Of a stretch of DNA of 64,000 nucleotides, positions 1-10,963 are shown in pieces. Both the position numbers and the translations under genes were made by a program. Numbering within the stretch: the stretch's first letter is position 1; every line of letters begins with the position of its first letter. The stretch is from Rhea pennata. Taxonomy: Eukaryota > Chordata > Aves > Rheiformes > Rheidae. The stretch covers positions 16,630,666-16,694,665 of the forward strand of contig NC_084663.1 in the NCBI RefSeq assembly GCF_028389875.1. The letters are read 5' to 3'. Below the pieces are notes generated by a model. That model did no database searches. It saw only the letters and a list, made by a program, of their open reading frames with translations, and had not been told where the DNA came from.

Positions 1-1073
1 GCAACATGCTAGTCGCCAGGCAATTGAGTAGCCTGAGAGCAAGTTCCTCTTCTTGAAACTGGTCCAATTTTCAGAGAAAAAACAATCAGAAAAAGGTGAA
101 GTTCATAGGACCAAAGCAAGACGGTAAGACAGAAAACTCATGACTTTGCAGCTCAGAAATGCAGGAGGAAGTCCTGGGGATGCCTGAAGTAAGCAGTCTA
201 AGCACAGTCTTAGGTTACAAATACTGTGATCTAGTTTATGCTCCCCTTCCTTCCAGGCACCATTGAAATAACATAAGCTAATTTATGCAAAAGGTTCCTT
301 TGTGGGTTTCTCCTTGGTATATTTTTAAAAAGTCATGAATGAGTAGCAATTCATCATTTCCTGAGCAGTGTAATTCATCTTTCTTTCCTTAATAACTTCG
401 ATCACATAACAAATGCAGTGATTCCTCTTCATTGCTTGTAGAGAATTACTGTCTCTGGCGACACATATGAATTTGTTTAATGACTTTGTGTGTCCCCTTG
501 GTGCATCCCTAAATACAGGATATACAGTAAATGAGAGGTGTAACAAAGTTCTGTGAACGTCCTGTTTCTTTAACACTGAGATATTTATAACAGATTTCTA
601 CCAGGAGCTGCGGAGATGTGGTACTTAAAATAGGGGCAAATATCTAGCAACTTATGTTTGTGGAAGACATTAATGTTTTAAAGCCATTAGTTGCAGATGT
701 TAATTAAAATCTGCCTTAGGCTAACTAACTGAATCTCTGTATTTAAATTTTGGCATTGCAGATGCCACTGTATCCTAAAAAAGGCTATAAGAAACAAATT
801 TGCATTGATTAGAAGTAGAAAAACATGTCCAAGCAGATTCCAAATAAATACTGTAAGTGCTATTGCATTTCCTTCCTTTTCCAATGTGCAAAGTCTTTCT
901 TAACGTGAAAATTAATGTGTCAGTTATTATTTTCCCTTTATTTTCTAAGGCTTTAATTAGCAGCCATTCTAAGTACTAGTTAACAAAAACGACACCGCAA
1001 CAGTAATCGTATGCAGTAAGCCACCTCCAAAGAGTTACCGTGATCCTAATATTTTCTCTATGCCTTTTTTCAG
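1..1073 (+). other. Intron of the GH31 gene (upstream part)
   Basis: AT-rich sequence ending in a pyrimidine-rich tract and CAG at 1071-1073, the acceptor of the exon that follows. I looked for the upstream GH31 exon that should carry the conserved 'DDG' loop and did not find it, so earlier exons probably lie outside the window. Short open frames on the minus strand here show no family features. Confidence 0.6.
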
Positions 1074-1232
1074 GGAAACCTGAAGACAGAAATAGTTAAA
1101 AATGGCTACCGAGGGGCCGACTCTCTGAAATACAACACAGTTACCATCCTTGGTCTGAAACTGCGACCTCGCGCTGTTGCTCTGAACGGAAGGGCCGTCC
1201 GTGGAAGCGCTTTCTCTTATCAGACAAACGGG
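1074..1232 (+). CDS. GH31 alpha-glucosidase, penultimate coding exon (maltase-glucoamylase/sucrase-isomaltase-like)
   Basis: This exon is 159 nt, 53 codons, open throughout in phase 0. It follows a TTTTTTCAG acceptor and ends at a GTAAGA donor. The peptide contains GYRGADSLKYNTVTILGL followed by PRAVALNGRAVRGSAFSYQTNG. This matches the C-terminal beta-sandwich of GH31 enzymes such as GAA, SI and MGAM: a hydrophobic 'V-T-V/I-L-G' strand, then 'P-x-x-V-x-x-N-G', then 'F-x-Y'. Family members hydrolyse terminal alpha-1,4 or alpha-1,6 glucosidic bonds; MGAM and SI are brush-border ectoenzymes and GAA is lysosomal. The catalytic domain is not in the window, so specificity cannot be read. The exon joins in frame to 4578-4637, which gives the expected final strands and a stop. 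The GH31 assignment is strong; MGAM/SI-like rather than another member is inference. Confidence 0.8.
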
Positions 1233-4200
1233 GTAAGAGCCGCACCGGGGAATTAGGAGAAATCTTAGGGGAGTGAGGACAGTCAACGAGCAACAGTAGC
1301 AGTTTCTCATCCGCATCCTTTATGTTTCCAGGTATAATCAGCATCAATTCTTTGTACGGCGGAGTCTGAGTTTTAGGGAAAAAAATTGCAACAGCAAGAG
1401 CTACAGGATTCGTGTTACAAGAAAGTTTAATCTTTGTAATAACATATATGCACTCTCATTTGGTGTCAGACACTCATACAAGTTTTTTAACTAACAAAAT
1501 AATGTAAAAAGATGTATCTCCACAAACTGCAAGAAATATTAGCTGTTTTTGGCATTATTATCACTCTGATAAAATGAGAAAACCTGTCAAAGTTATTTAG
1601 CAGCTAAAGAGAAAAATTAATGGAGATACTTTATTACAGTTCAATATATTAGTGTGCAAGAACGGATCTAGGGTAGCTAGTTTTAGTGAGTACTTCCATA
1701 TCTTCAGGGGAAAGGAAGGTGATGCTTTACTGTATGCATATCTTTCTTAATGAAATATTACAAAAGAGATACAAGAGTTACAGTTTTAGTGTCTTAAAGT
1801 GGGAAACCATTTGTCCAACCTGAATGTCCCAGATAAGCGTCTAGAGAAGCAAGCAAACAGAAAAGAGATTCTCCCTTAGACTAAGAAATGACCGTAAAGA
1901 CTACAGCTAATGGGTAGTGATCAGGTGTGCATGCGGACAGCCAGCCCTGGCCTGAGGCCAAACCACCAGGATAAAAACATGAGAAACCCCGGTGCACTGC
2001 AGGCAAGGGAGGGGAGGAGCGGCCAACCTCAACCCAAGGCTAAAATAGAGAAACAAGAGGAGAAACTACTGGGCATTACAGACAGCAAGAGGCAAGTGTT
2101 GGCAACGACCCTAGGGCAAAGTCCTCAAAAGATAGCTTACTGGGGTTGCTAACGAAGCAAATAACCAAAATCACCAGTTAAGTGTGTAAACTTATGGGGA
2201 GAATAGCCAATGGGGAAAGAGTAATTGGAGGCAGGTCATTCATTTAGGAGAGGAAAAGGGGACTGTATGATAACGGTGGAGGAAACCACCTGCTGAGGGC
2301 TCTTGGAGGATGTCTACCCAGCAGCCTTGCACTTGGTCGGCACAGCCTGACACCAGGCACTGTGTTTGCTCTGTTCAGACTGAAGTGTTTGGCTAGTTCC
2401 TCTTGCCCCTTATCTACCACCAGGCAACAAGCTGAAGTGTCTGTGGCGCTCAGATCTTAGCACCGGTCTGCATCTGGTGCACTCCCAATATTAACACGGA
2501 GGAAAAAAAGATGCCAATAGTTCATCTTTGAAACAAAGGTAGATAGCTGAGGCAACAAGCAACAGGCATCATGTCTTGTGCTAGTCTACTTACTTGGCTT
2601 AATGATTGAAGTTGATTGGTAACCAAAGCGTGATCCCCATTACATGCATTTGGTTCTAACATTCATTTTATTGAAGAAATTTGTAAAAGAAGCAAATTGC
2701 TGAGAATGAATTTCTACCTTGGAGAATCATAAAACACTCGCTTTCAGAGCCAATGTCACATATAAGTGTAATCAGTTTTGCCTCAAGGGAAGAAAATGCT
2801 TAACAGCCAAACTGCCTCTAAGCAAGCTGAAAGCAACATAAATGTGTCAGGGAAAAGAAAACGCTCCACTGAGATGTGCTTGAAGGCACCAATTACAGAA
2901 ATCCAGAAGATAGCTGCATACTAACAGAGAATAATATAAAAAGATGATTAAGAAAGAGTAAAAAGCTTTTCACAAACATATCATTTCAAATTTGATTTAA
3001 GAACAAAAGATAATCTCCGGGACTTAGAACTACTTCGGATAACAGGGAAAAGCCACCAAGCTGCTGTAGTAGGAAAGGCCCAAAATCACACAAAAATTAC
3101 ATCATTTAAATCAGACAGGAACCTAAACCAGCTAAATACATTTCTCTCTCAATTCTAAGAGATCCAATCAAACCTCTCCCACCATCCCTATGCAGATGTT
3201 GTAATGCCATTGCCTATAATGCTCTCATGTTATACTCTCAATTAAAAAAATATTAGCAGCTTGGGTTTAGAGCTTGAAAACTTACAACCCATGTAATTAA
3301 GAAAATAACAAAATCTAAACGGCAGATTTGCCACTTTCTTACAGGCTTAATGAGATTATATACTGTATAATAGTTTAACAAGCACAAAGACTGTATTGTT
3401 TGAAGGGACATAGCAGAAAGTAGCTTCTACTACATGGCTCTTACCTTACAGAAAGAAAAATTTTCTAAAAGCAGTGCTTAGGTGCATAATTGAGCCATAC
3501 TTATTGTGTATAAATAGAAGCAGTTTGCTTCGTAATAAGCCCTGCCTCTCTCGCTGATTCATGTAGTGCTACCCTGACCTGACATTTATGGTATCACAGA
3601 CTCTTCCTGTTATTAGGCCTGCTTATACTTTTTTGTATGGCAATATTGAACCCTAAGAGCTACGGGCACTATTGCAATGGCAGGGATGCTGGTGGAGCAC
3701 TTCTTTTGATGAGGCTTGCACTGAAATCAAAATGACCTGGCCATAGGCAGGTTCTGCTTTTTCTTCCACATATATCAGCTGCTGGGATGGGCAGCAAATT
3801 TCCCCATCGGTGCTGGGAGCAGCAGCGCAGCCTGGAGAAGCCTGCCCCGGGGCTTCTCACCTCCTGGTTGGAGGCATTGCAAGAATGTCCCACTGGCTGG
3901 CTCACCTCGTGCTTAGGAATCTCGGGCAATTGCTTGAGGCAGCATCTGCGGATTTTTATTTTTGTCTGGATCTGGTCCTATGCTTGAGAAAAAGGTGAAT
4001 CAGGCACCCTGGAGTCATTCAAGAAGTAGAGTTCCTCCTTGTCCAGCAGTGGTTGAGAGCCACTACTGAGGTTTCTGAGGAAAGAGGGGAATACTGCACA
4101 CATTGAGAATGCGACCTAAGCACAGACTGTTAGAGAGACAGTAACATGAATTTGTGGGAGGGCGTTGAAATAGCTAAGAGCTGTGAACTACCATGCGTTT

Positions 4201-4577
4201 TAAGGCACTATTAATTCTGAAACGTAAAGATAAAGTACTGGAAATTGAAATTATTTAGGTAGCATGAAATACATCAAATTTAACACTGAGCAGAGACATA
4301 ACAAGAAAGATATTGTATTTACAATTTCATATTTAATTCATGTTATTAATTAATTTTAAGCTGTTACTGAATTTCTAAAAGCAATGCTGAACTGGATACT
4401 GCAGTAGAATATAGATACATCCTGCCATCAAGCCTGTGTCTTGCTTATGGGATGAAAGTAAGGGAATTTTGAAAGGTTAAACTCAACTTTTCCTTATTGT
4501 TTTCTGTTTTGAGCTGGTCTTCTCTAATTTAAATTAAAATTGTTCTTTAATTTTGTATTTTTCATTTTTTTCCACAG
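1233..4577 (+). other. Last intron of the GH31 gene
   Basis: The intron is 3,345 nt, GTAAGA to TTTTTTTCCACAG. It is mostly AT-rich with no recognisable exon. A GC-richer block at about 1905-2500 is annotated separately as a possible LTR remnant. Open frames near 3669-3998 overlap on both strands and look like chance frames in a locally GC-rich patch. Confidence 0.65.
1905..2500 (+). mobile_element. Possible endogenous retrovirus/LTR remnant
   Basis: A GC-richer island inside an AT-rich intron. It contains a purine-only run at about 2246-2261 (AGGAGAGGAAAAGGGG) shortly before a TG, which resembles a polypurine tract next to a 3' LTR. I see no protein similarity, no matching LTR pair and no target-site duplication. 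It could equally be unrelated unique sequence. Confidence 0.22.
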
Positions 4578-4637
4578 AAACTCACTTTATGGCTTTCTGC
4601 ACCACTTACTCAGGAGCTCAACATTGCAATTTACTAG
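4578..4637 (+). CDS. GH31 alpha-glucosidase, last coding exon with stop
   Basis: After a polypyrimidine tract and CACAG acceptor, the frame reads KLTLWLSAPLTQELNIAIY and stops at TAG (4635-4637). Joined in phase 0 to the exon ending at 1232, it gives 'FSYQTNG' then 'KLTLWLSAPLTQELNIAIY'. That is the usual GH31 ending: an F-x-Y strand, a short turn, a hydrophobic strand, and a final strand that in GAA ends at the conserved 'F-x-V-x-W'. The tyrosine end instead of tryptophan is a small departure. The in-phase junction, the stop exactly where the family ends, and a polyadenylation signal 150 nt on support this as the true 3' end. Confidence 0.78.
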   Translation, partial: KLTLWLSAPLTQELNIAIY

Positions 4638-4815
4638 AATGGTTAGAAAACTCTGACATAATTTAGCATCCTTGGTCCTCAGATGTTGATCTTTCTGAAG
4701 TAAAAAAGCACCTAGTCATTAAAATGTTGCTTATGTGCCTGATGACTGCTCTTCTCCTATGTTGTATTTGTAATTCACTATTCTTCAAATAAAATTTTCA
4801 TTAAGTTAATGTGTA
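4638..4815 (+). other. 3' UTR of the GH31 gene
   Basis: Short AT-rich 3' untranslated region from the TAG stop to just beyond the AATAAA signal. A TGTGT element at about 4809 could be the downstream GU-rich element. The exact cleavage site is inferred, not seen. Confidence 0.6.
4788..4793 (+). terminator. Polyadenylation signal AATAAA of the GH31 gene
   Basis: Canonical AATAAA 150 nt after the stop codon, followed within about 20 nt by a GT-rich stretch. It is the first canonical signal after the stop. Confidence 0.65.
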
Positions 4816-7800
4816 TTACCATAAATTACTGTGCATTCAAAATAGCGTGGAAGAAAATGTCCTGAGTCTTATCGCTCACTTCAGATGGAGGTAATGTTTG
4901 GAACTGTTATGCTTTTTAAAATGTAAACAATAATTTGGATTAGCAGGAGTTTAGTGAATTAACCATTGGATAGGACAGGACCTGTTTGGAGCCCAAAGGA
5001 CATTACAGTTTTCACTGGCAAACAGACAGAAGGCTGTTTATAGATTTTACTGCATGTAAATATTTTAAAAAATATTTTAGAAGGGATTTTGAAGATCTGG
5101 AATCATATTCTGGCCTGTAGACTCTTCTAGTTTGCAAATCTATGCTGGCAAGAAAAATCCCCAAACAAATAGGTGGAAAGCCAGCTTAATCAGCAATTCC
5201 ATATCCTTATCTTAGGTGGTGAAAGGGGAGATGTGTATCTGTCAGGAGTATGCAGGGGAAACATGGCTGGTCAAAGGCAGCAGAAGTACCTAGCTAAGGG
5301 GAGCTCGAGCCACTTTGTACTTCAGCTGCTTATGGTTGCAGAATTACCTCCTGAGACCATGAGGAGCTCCAGCTCATGGCTCTAAGGAGCTGCTGACACT
5401 TCCATTGATACCAGTCATCAGTCCCAGCCTACCAAATCTGCAACTGTAGTGCTGACTCCCTTTTGTGTCCTTTTCCATGCTCCTGAACCATGGTAAACAC
5501 AGCTTGGACATGTCTTGGGACCCAGCGATCACAGAGGGAATTAGCTGAACACATGGGAGATCTCTTTTGAGAATCTTCATGAAACTTTTCCCAGTGTTAG
5601 GGTGTCTGTTACCACAGGAAATGGTTGGTGCCCTTAAAAGTACAATGTGACTTCTGGGTGGAGTGATCTGCGCTTAGGGCAGGGTCAGGATTATTTCACA
5701 AACTCCACCATTTCCACGTGGAAAGGCGAAGGGAGCACAATACTCTTCTCAAAGTTTTCCATCAGATGGTTCTACCCATAATCCTGAAACAACTGGAAAA
5801 GTCATTTTCGCCATGCCACTTAGAGAGAAGTCAATATAGTGCTGTAGTGACTGGGCACATGTGTAGTCGTAAAGTTTGGATTTTCAGTGCTGAAAGATCT
5901 TCATTACCATGAAAGACTTTTTACCTTTGTTTGTCTTTATTTATGAGAAACCTGAGTCACAGCTTGTAATTATAAGAGCTTTAGTAGTAAATAGTAAACA
6001 GGTACTTTGGCAAAGAGCATGGGAGAGGAGTGTGATCTGGTTTAGACTGTTAGTGCTGACTTTTTCCCAGCAGTTAAGTTTGTATCAGGATATTGTAGGC
6101 AGTGCTGTTTCATCTCAGCCTTCTTAAGATGATTGTTTCTCTTCCTATTCCTACCTCCCACTATAATAAAAACATTTTAAAAAAATCCTACACGTGGTAG
6201 AAAATGATCTGTCATTTCCTAGCACAAGATTAATTCTGCTTCCCAAATTGTGCGTGAACAGGCTTCAGCCACATTCTACTGTTGCAAAAATTACCTACCA
6301 CAACTTCTCAGTGGGAAACTCTTCAATATTATATTAATATCACTGATGTAAGTATAGCATGCTTTAACAAGAATGCCTGATTTTCACCATGAGCCATTCT
6401 ACATCACTCAGTGATGAAGATTTCTTCAAGTCAGGTGTTTTAGGTGACTGAATTCCTGTTAAATCCAGGATGCACAATACAGAAATAAATTCTTCTGATT
6501 CACGGCAGCTGCAGGAAGACAAACATGATTCTTTCTAATCTGTAAAAGGTTGCTCTCTCTAAAAAAGCTGTGACTTATGGAGGAATCTAAAGGCCTTGGT
6601 TCCACCAATGCTTGCTTGTCTCAGAAGTGAGGACTAGGAGCTACAGCAAGGTCTGCTGTGAAACACAGTTACTCTGTACCATGCAGAGAAAACAATCTGC
6701 TAATGAATTATTTTGTGGGAAGAAACTGGAGGAGATACTACCAAAAGGCATAGCTGCAAGTTGTGAGGACAGCCAAAGGAAGAGGAGAGATACTACCTGG
6801 GACAAGAGGCAGGAGAAGGAGAGATCTGGAATATTGGTTGTGGGATAAAAGCTGATTTAAGGTGGTGGCAGTGACAACCATCATCATTGTGAGTGAGTAT
6901 AGAATGTAGTGAAACTCGTTGATGGAATAAAGGACTAAAACCATGAGAAAGGCCCTCCAGTCCTGTGGCCAGGGTAGGCAAAAGTCCATGTTCAAATGCA
7001 GGGCCTATCACTGGTTCTGAGAGCTAGGAGTACTTGGGAGGGAAGAAAGCAGGGGCACCTCTATAAGAGCAGACATGAGAGACAGGCAGCCAGGAAGAGC
7101 AGGACTTGCTGCGAAAATCCGGGATGCAGCAGAAGCACCAAGGCTGTGTTGGTGTCATGAGATGCATCCTGCAGCCAAGTGCTCCAAGTAGGGCCACCCC
7201 GGCTGGTGGCCCCAGGGATGAGCGCAGTGGCCCCACCGCCACCTGCCTTGGGACTCCTGCATCCTGCTGGGTGCCTCTCCCACTGCTGGGGCAACTCTCG
7301 TGGTGCTCACCTGTGTGGGTTGTGGTCATACCCGGAGAGAGCATTTGGAAAGTTGGGTGATATGGGAAGGATTAGGAAAACTAAAGCAGCTCAGCACAGG
7401 AATCTGTGTGAATGCAACATCTCATGTGTGCTTTGTAAAGACTGTGCTGAAGAAGTACCTGCCTCTGCTCTTGGTTTTCTTCCAAGGAAAAAACACACCT
7501 AGACCACACAGCCGAGGATATTAGCTCCTGACCATGGGCAAAGCTCAGAGAAGGCTACTTCTGAGCAATGAGTCTAGATAAAATTGGTTTAAAAAAAGTC
7601 TAGTCAGGTTTTTATTGTTGTTATTTGGTCTAGAGGATTTTAGGGGGTGCTTTTTGGGGGGAGGGTTTCTCTCTAATCTGTCTTACAGTGTTAGTGTAAG
7701 GGAGAGCAGAAGGTGAGAGAAGAACCCCTAAGTTTGCTGATAAATGGTAAAAGAGGAGCTCTCTGGTGTGGAAGCTCAAGCACAGCTGCAGCTGGAGAGC

Positions 7801-8429
7801 CAGGAGCCTCCTTAGAGAGGAGACTGGTCCTTGGCCAGATAATCGTGAGAAGGCAGCAGATCACTGCCTGTGATTGGTTTCTGTGAAACCAATGACCCAC
7901 CTAATTTCATATATTATTTCTTAATATGATAAGAGCAGAAAAATACACTCCTACCAGCACCAATATGCTGTTCAGGCTTGTATTACAACCTGGATTTTAT
8001 TTCTTTCTTGTTATCTTGCTCCATGTAGCTTCAGTGAACACAGAAGGAAATCATTAGTCTGTAATACATCCACCTTGGGCTCTAATTTTATAAATCAGAG
8101 TTTATTTCATAAAAGTAAGCAAGACAGGCCAAGGCCAACATTTGTTTTAGGGACATCAAAGAAAAATGAAGTTTGCGTATGTTTTTATGTGCATATCCAA
8201 CTACTTTCCCCCCCCCCCAATGCATTGAGCTGCAAGTGTAATTTTAGATCTTTTAAACTTTTCATGTAGTTCTGGTTATACTTCTTGTTCTTTCCCATCT
8301 AACAATTTCTTTCTTTTTTGTTTTCAAGAAAAGAATAAAGACTTCAATAAAAATACAGCATACATAGTATTACTGATGATAAGCTGGATCCAAAATGCTG
8401 GATAGGTGAGTTCAATTTATTACAGGAAT
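4816..8429. other. Intergenic, no gene recognised
   Basis: Mostly AT-rich. A GC-richer patch at about 7020-7350 has overlapping open frames on both strands, which is a composition effect and shows no family motif. A C-rich homopolymer lies near 8208-8218. I see no exon with paired splice sites and coding character. Confidence 0.5.
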
Positions 8430-9140
8430 AGGTCTTCAATAGGGAGTGGACATTTCAGGCTGGGATTTAAAAGTTTAAGAAATATGCATTTTGATTTGGC
8501 CATAAATAATATTGTAAGGCTTGGAGCAAAAATTGCACCCAAGAATATGTGGGACACTGCTGGAGATTTGGGGTCCTGTTGGATGGCCACCTGAATATGA
8601 ATTTCCAGTGCAAGGTTTAACCAAAAAAAGAGGCAGAGTGGTATTAGATATCCAGACATGTAAAGGCAGAGATGCTATATTTATTTGTTTGTTGTATTAG
8701 TTACTCACCTTGCAGGAGTACTGTGCTGTTCTAGTGTCAGAAATTCACAGAATCTTCTGAAAAAAAAATGTTTGGTACAGAGAAAAGCTGCAAAAATGTG
8801 TGAAGGACGAGAAAACATGCCTTCCAGAGAGAGTGCCGAGGAGCTCAACATATCTCTAGCGGCCAAAAGAAGGCTAAGAGGCTCGTGAGAGTCTCAGTGT
8901 AACTATGGGGAGTAGAAATCTGATGACAGAAGCTCTTTAAATTAGCCAAGGTAAGAGTCAATGTCTGTTAATGAAACGAGACAAATTTCAAAGGCTGACA
9001 TTTTAACTATTGGAACAGCTTGTCAAGAGCAGTGGTGAATTTTCCTGTAGTAGAAATTTTTAAATGAGAAGTGAATGTTTTTCTGAAGGAAATACTCTTG
9101 TTCAATAATTCAGTTTTTATGAACTGTATCCTTAACCTAT
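8430..9140 (+). mobile_element. Ancient CR1-type LINE fragment, sense on plus strand
   Basis: Recognisable pieces occur in the order of a CR1 3' half. Near 8570 is 'GGGGTCCTGTTGGATGGC', corresponding to the 'DLGVLVD' region. A 'GAGGAGCTCAACAT...AGAAGGCTAAGAGG' stretch at about 8836-8882 corresponds to 'ELGLF..KRRLRG'. Near 9010-9090 comes 'ATTGGAACAGCTTGTCAAGAGCAGTGGTGAATT', followed by a 'TTTTTAAATGAGAAGT' tail motif. It is full of indels and has no usable frame, so it is much older than the CR1 copies in CPNE8 intron 3. The 5' limit is uncertain. Confidence 0.65.
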
Positions 9141-9463
9141 GTCACACCAACTGATCACAGCAATCTCGTGTGGGTTGCAATTATGATTAATGAAAAGAGT
9201 GTTTTGTAGTTTTCTTCAAAAAATATTAAGATTTCTGTGACAAGTCATTGCTTTTGGAGGTCTCTACACGGTTACAAAGATCATAAAATGGAGCTGATAC
9301 AATCTTTTTTATAATTTTTGATATGTAATATATTCTGAATTTCAATCTTATTTTGAAGGTTTTGTTAATTACTTTTTCCTGGCACTGAGTGTAACTAACT
9401 GGAGCCTGCTTGAAAGCCAGGCTTATACTGAGATTACTTGCCATTCAGTCTGCTCCTGTGTCC

Positions 9464-9482
9464 AAAAAAAAAAAAAAAAAAA
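9464..9482 (+). repeat. Poly(A) run, 19 nt
   Basis: Uninterrupted A19. It may be a mononucleotide repeat or the tail of an unrecognised retrocopy; nothing upstream identifies a source. Confidence 0.8.
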
Positions 9483-10938
9483 GTAAATAAATGACGGGGT
9501 CTACAAATAAGCATGACGTAGAAACGGTGACAGTGTGTTGGCATGGCAGCTGTCTGTCTGTGCTGAGCAGTGTCCCCTCTCCCTCTCTCTCAGGCCTAAC
9601 AAACTATGGGGATTAAAATGAGCGCAGAAGCAGAATGCTGCCTCCGTAAATCCTATCCATACTCCTGAGCATTGCCAGGGCAGCAGGTGATGCCCCAGTC
9701 GTGTTGCCCCATGACCCTGAGAAACTACGAGCAGCTCAAAGAAGAAACGTGATCTCAGAGTACTCCAGGGTCCTATCATGTCTGATACGGCTCAACAAAC
9801 GGAGCAGGTCCAGTGAACTTTGGGGAGGCATCAGGCTTCCATATGGCAAGGCTAGAGATCCCAAATCCTCCTCTGCACTGTCCTGGCTACTGTGCTTGGA
9901 GCTTGTGAAGGGAGGGAGGAAAATGTTCTTCCCTGAGAGTGACTAACAGAGTCAGCTGGAGAAGCTCGGAGAGAGACAAGGCTAGCAAAGCCTGGAGCTC
10001 TTCTGAGCAGTGCCAAGCCTGAGATAGATGGGGAGGTGTCCCAGACTGGCCTAGACTGGATTGCATAGCTCTTGTAGCAACCAGTGGTTTTCTAAAGATT
10101 GTTGCAGAGTGGGGCTGGAGGGAAGGACTCACTTGGAAATAATGCAAAAATAATGAAAGCAGTAAACACATCTTCCTCTCTCTTCTTGCCCATGAGATCT
10201 TACTTGTGTTCAAATACAACAAAGCCTGAGGGTTCCCCCAAACCATTTTAGCATGCTATCTGTAAGGAAAAGGTATGGCAGATCCATTTGAAATCTCTGG
10301 CTAGTCCCTCACTTGTGCCTAGAGCAACTTGGTTTCCTACCTGGGAAGTTTCCTGCTCTATTCACTCCTCCTTAGTTCATGCTGCTTTACCTGTCCTACC
10401 TGAGCACTCAAGATCACCCTACCTCCTTTCCTGCTTTTTGATCAGGCTCTAACATTTGTGGAATACAGAATTACACAAAATCTTCTCATGATCTTGCTAA
10501 TGGCTCAGAAGGACTTCTCCCTTTCCTCCTATATTTTCCTCCCTTCCTTCTGCTTAAATACAGATTTGTAGGGTGAAAAACAAGGATGTGCAAAGAATAT
10601 ACATGCCATTGACCTTGTACCAATTCCTACAAACCCAGGGATAAACGATGCATGAAGGACCTCCTTCTTGGATGGAAAAGTATTGTGAGAGACAGCCTAC
10701 TTCTCATGTACGTCACCATACTTGGTGACAATTCCAAAACAAAGATTGTAGACCACTGAAGACCACTGACTGTTTTTGAATAATATTTAAATTCACATCT
10801 GGCTGCAGCAAGAAGCCTATTCAATATTTTACCCTTTTTCAGCCCTACTTCTACTGGTTGGTGTCACCCCAGTTAGAGTTCCTGGTTGAGTTCTAACTTT
10901 CATCTTTAGGAGCAATTAGATTATGGCGCATCTGTCAA

Positions 10939-10963
10939 GTGAGACATTTATTTAATGTCTCAC
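10939..10963. repeat. Perfect 9-bp inverted repeat
   Basis: GTGAGACAT, a 7-nt AT loop, then ATGTCTCAC. A third arm-like copy, GTGAGACACTTATTTATG, follows a few bases later at about 10969, so a local duplication probably produced the structure. Confidence 0.6.

Noticed and set aside
7020..7360. GC-rich patch with overlapping frames of about 77-107 codons on both strands
   Set aside because: No motif, no paired splice sites with consistent phase, and similar coding potential on both strands; treated as intergenic.
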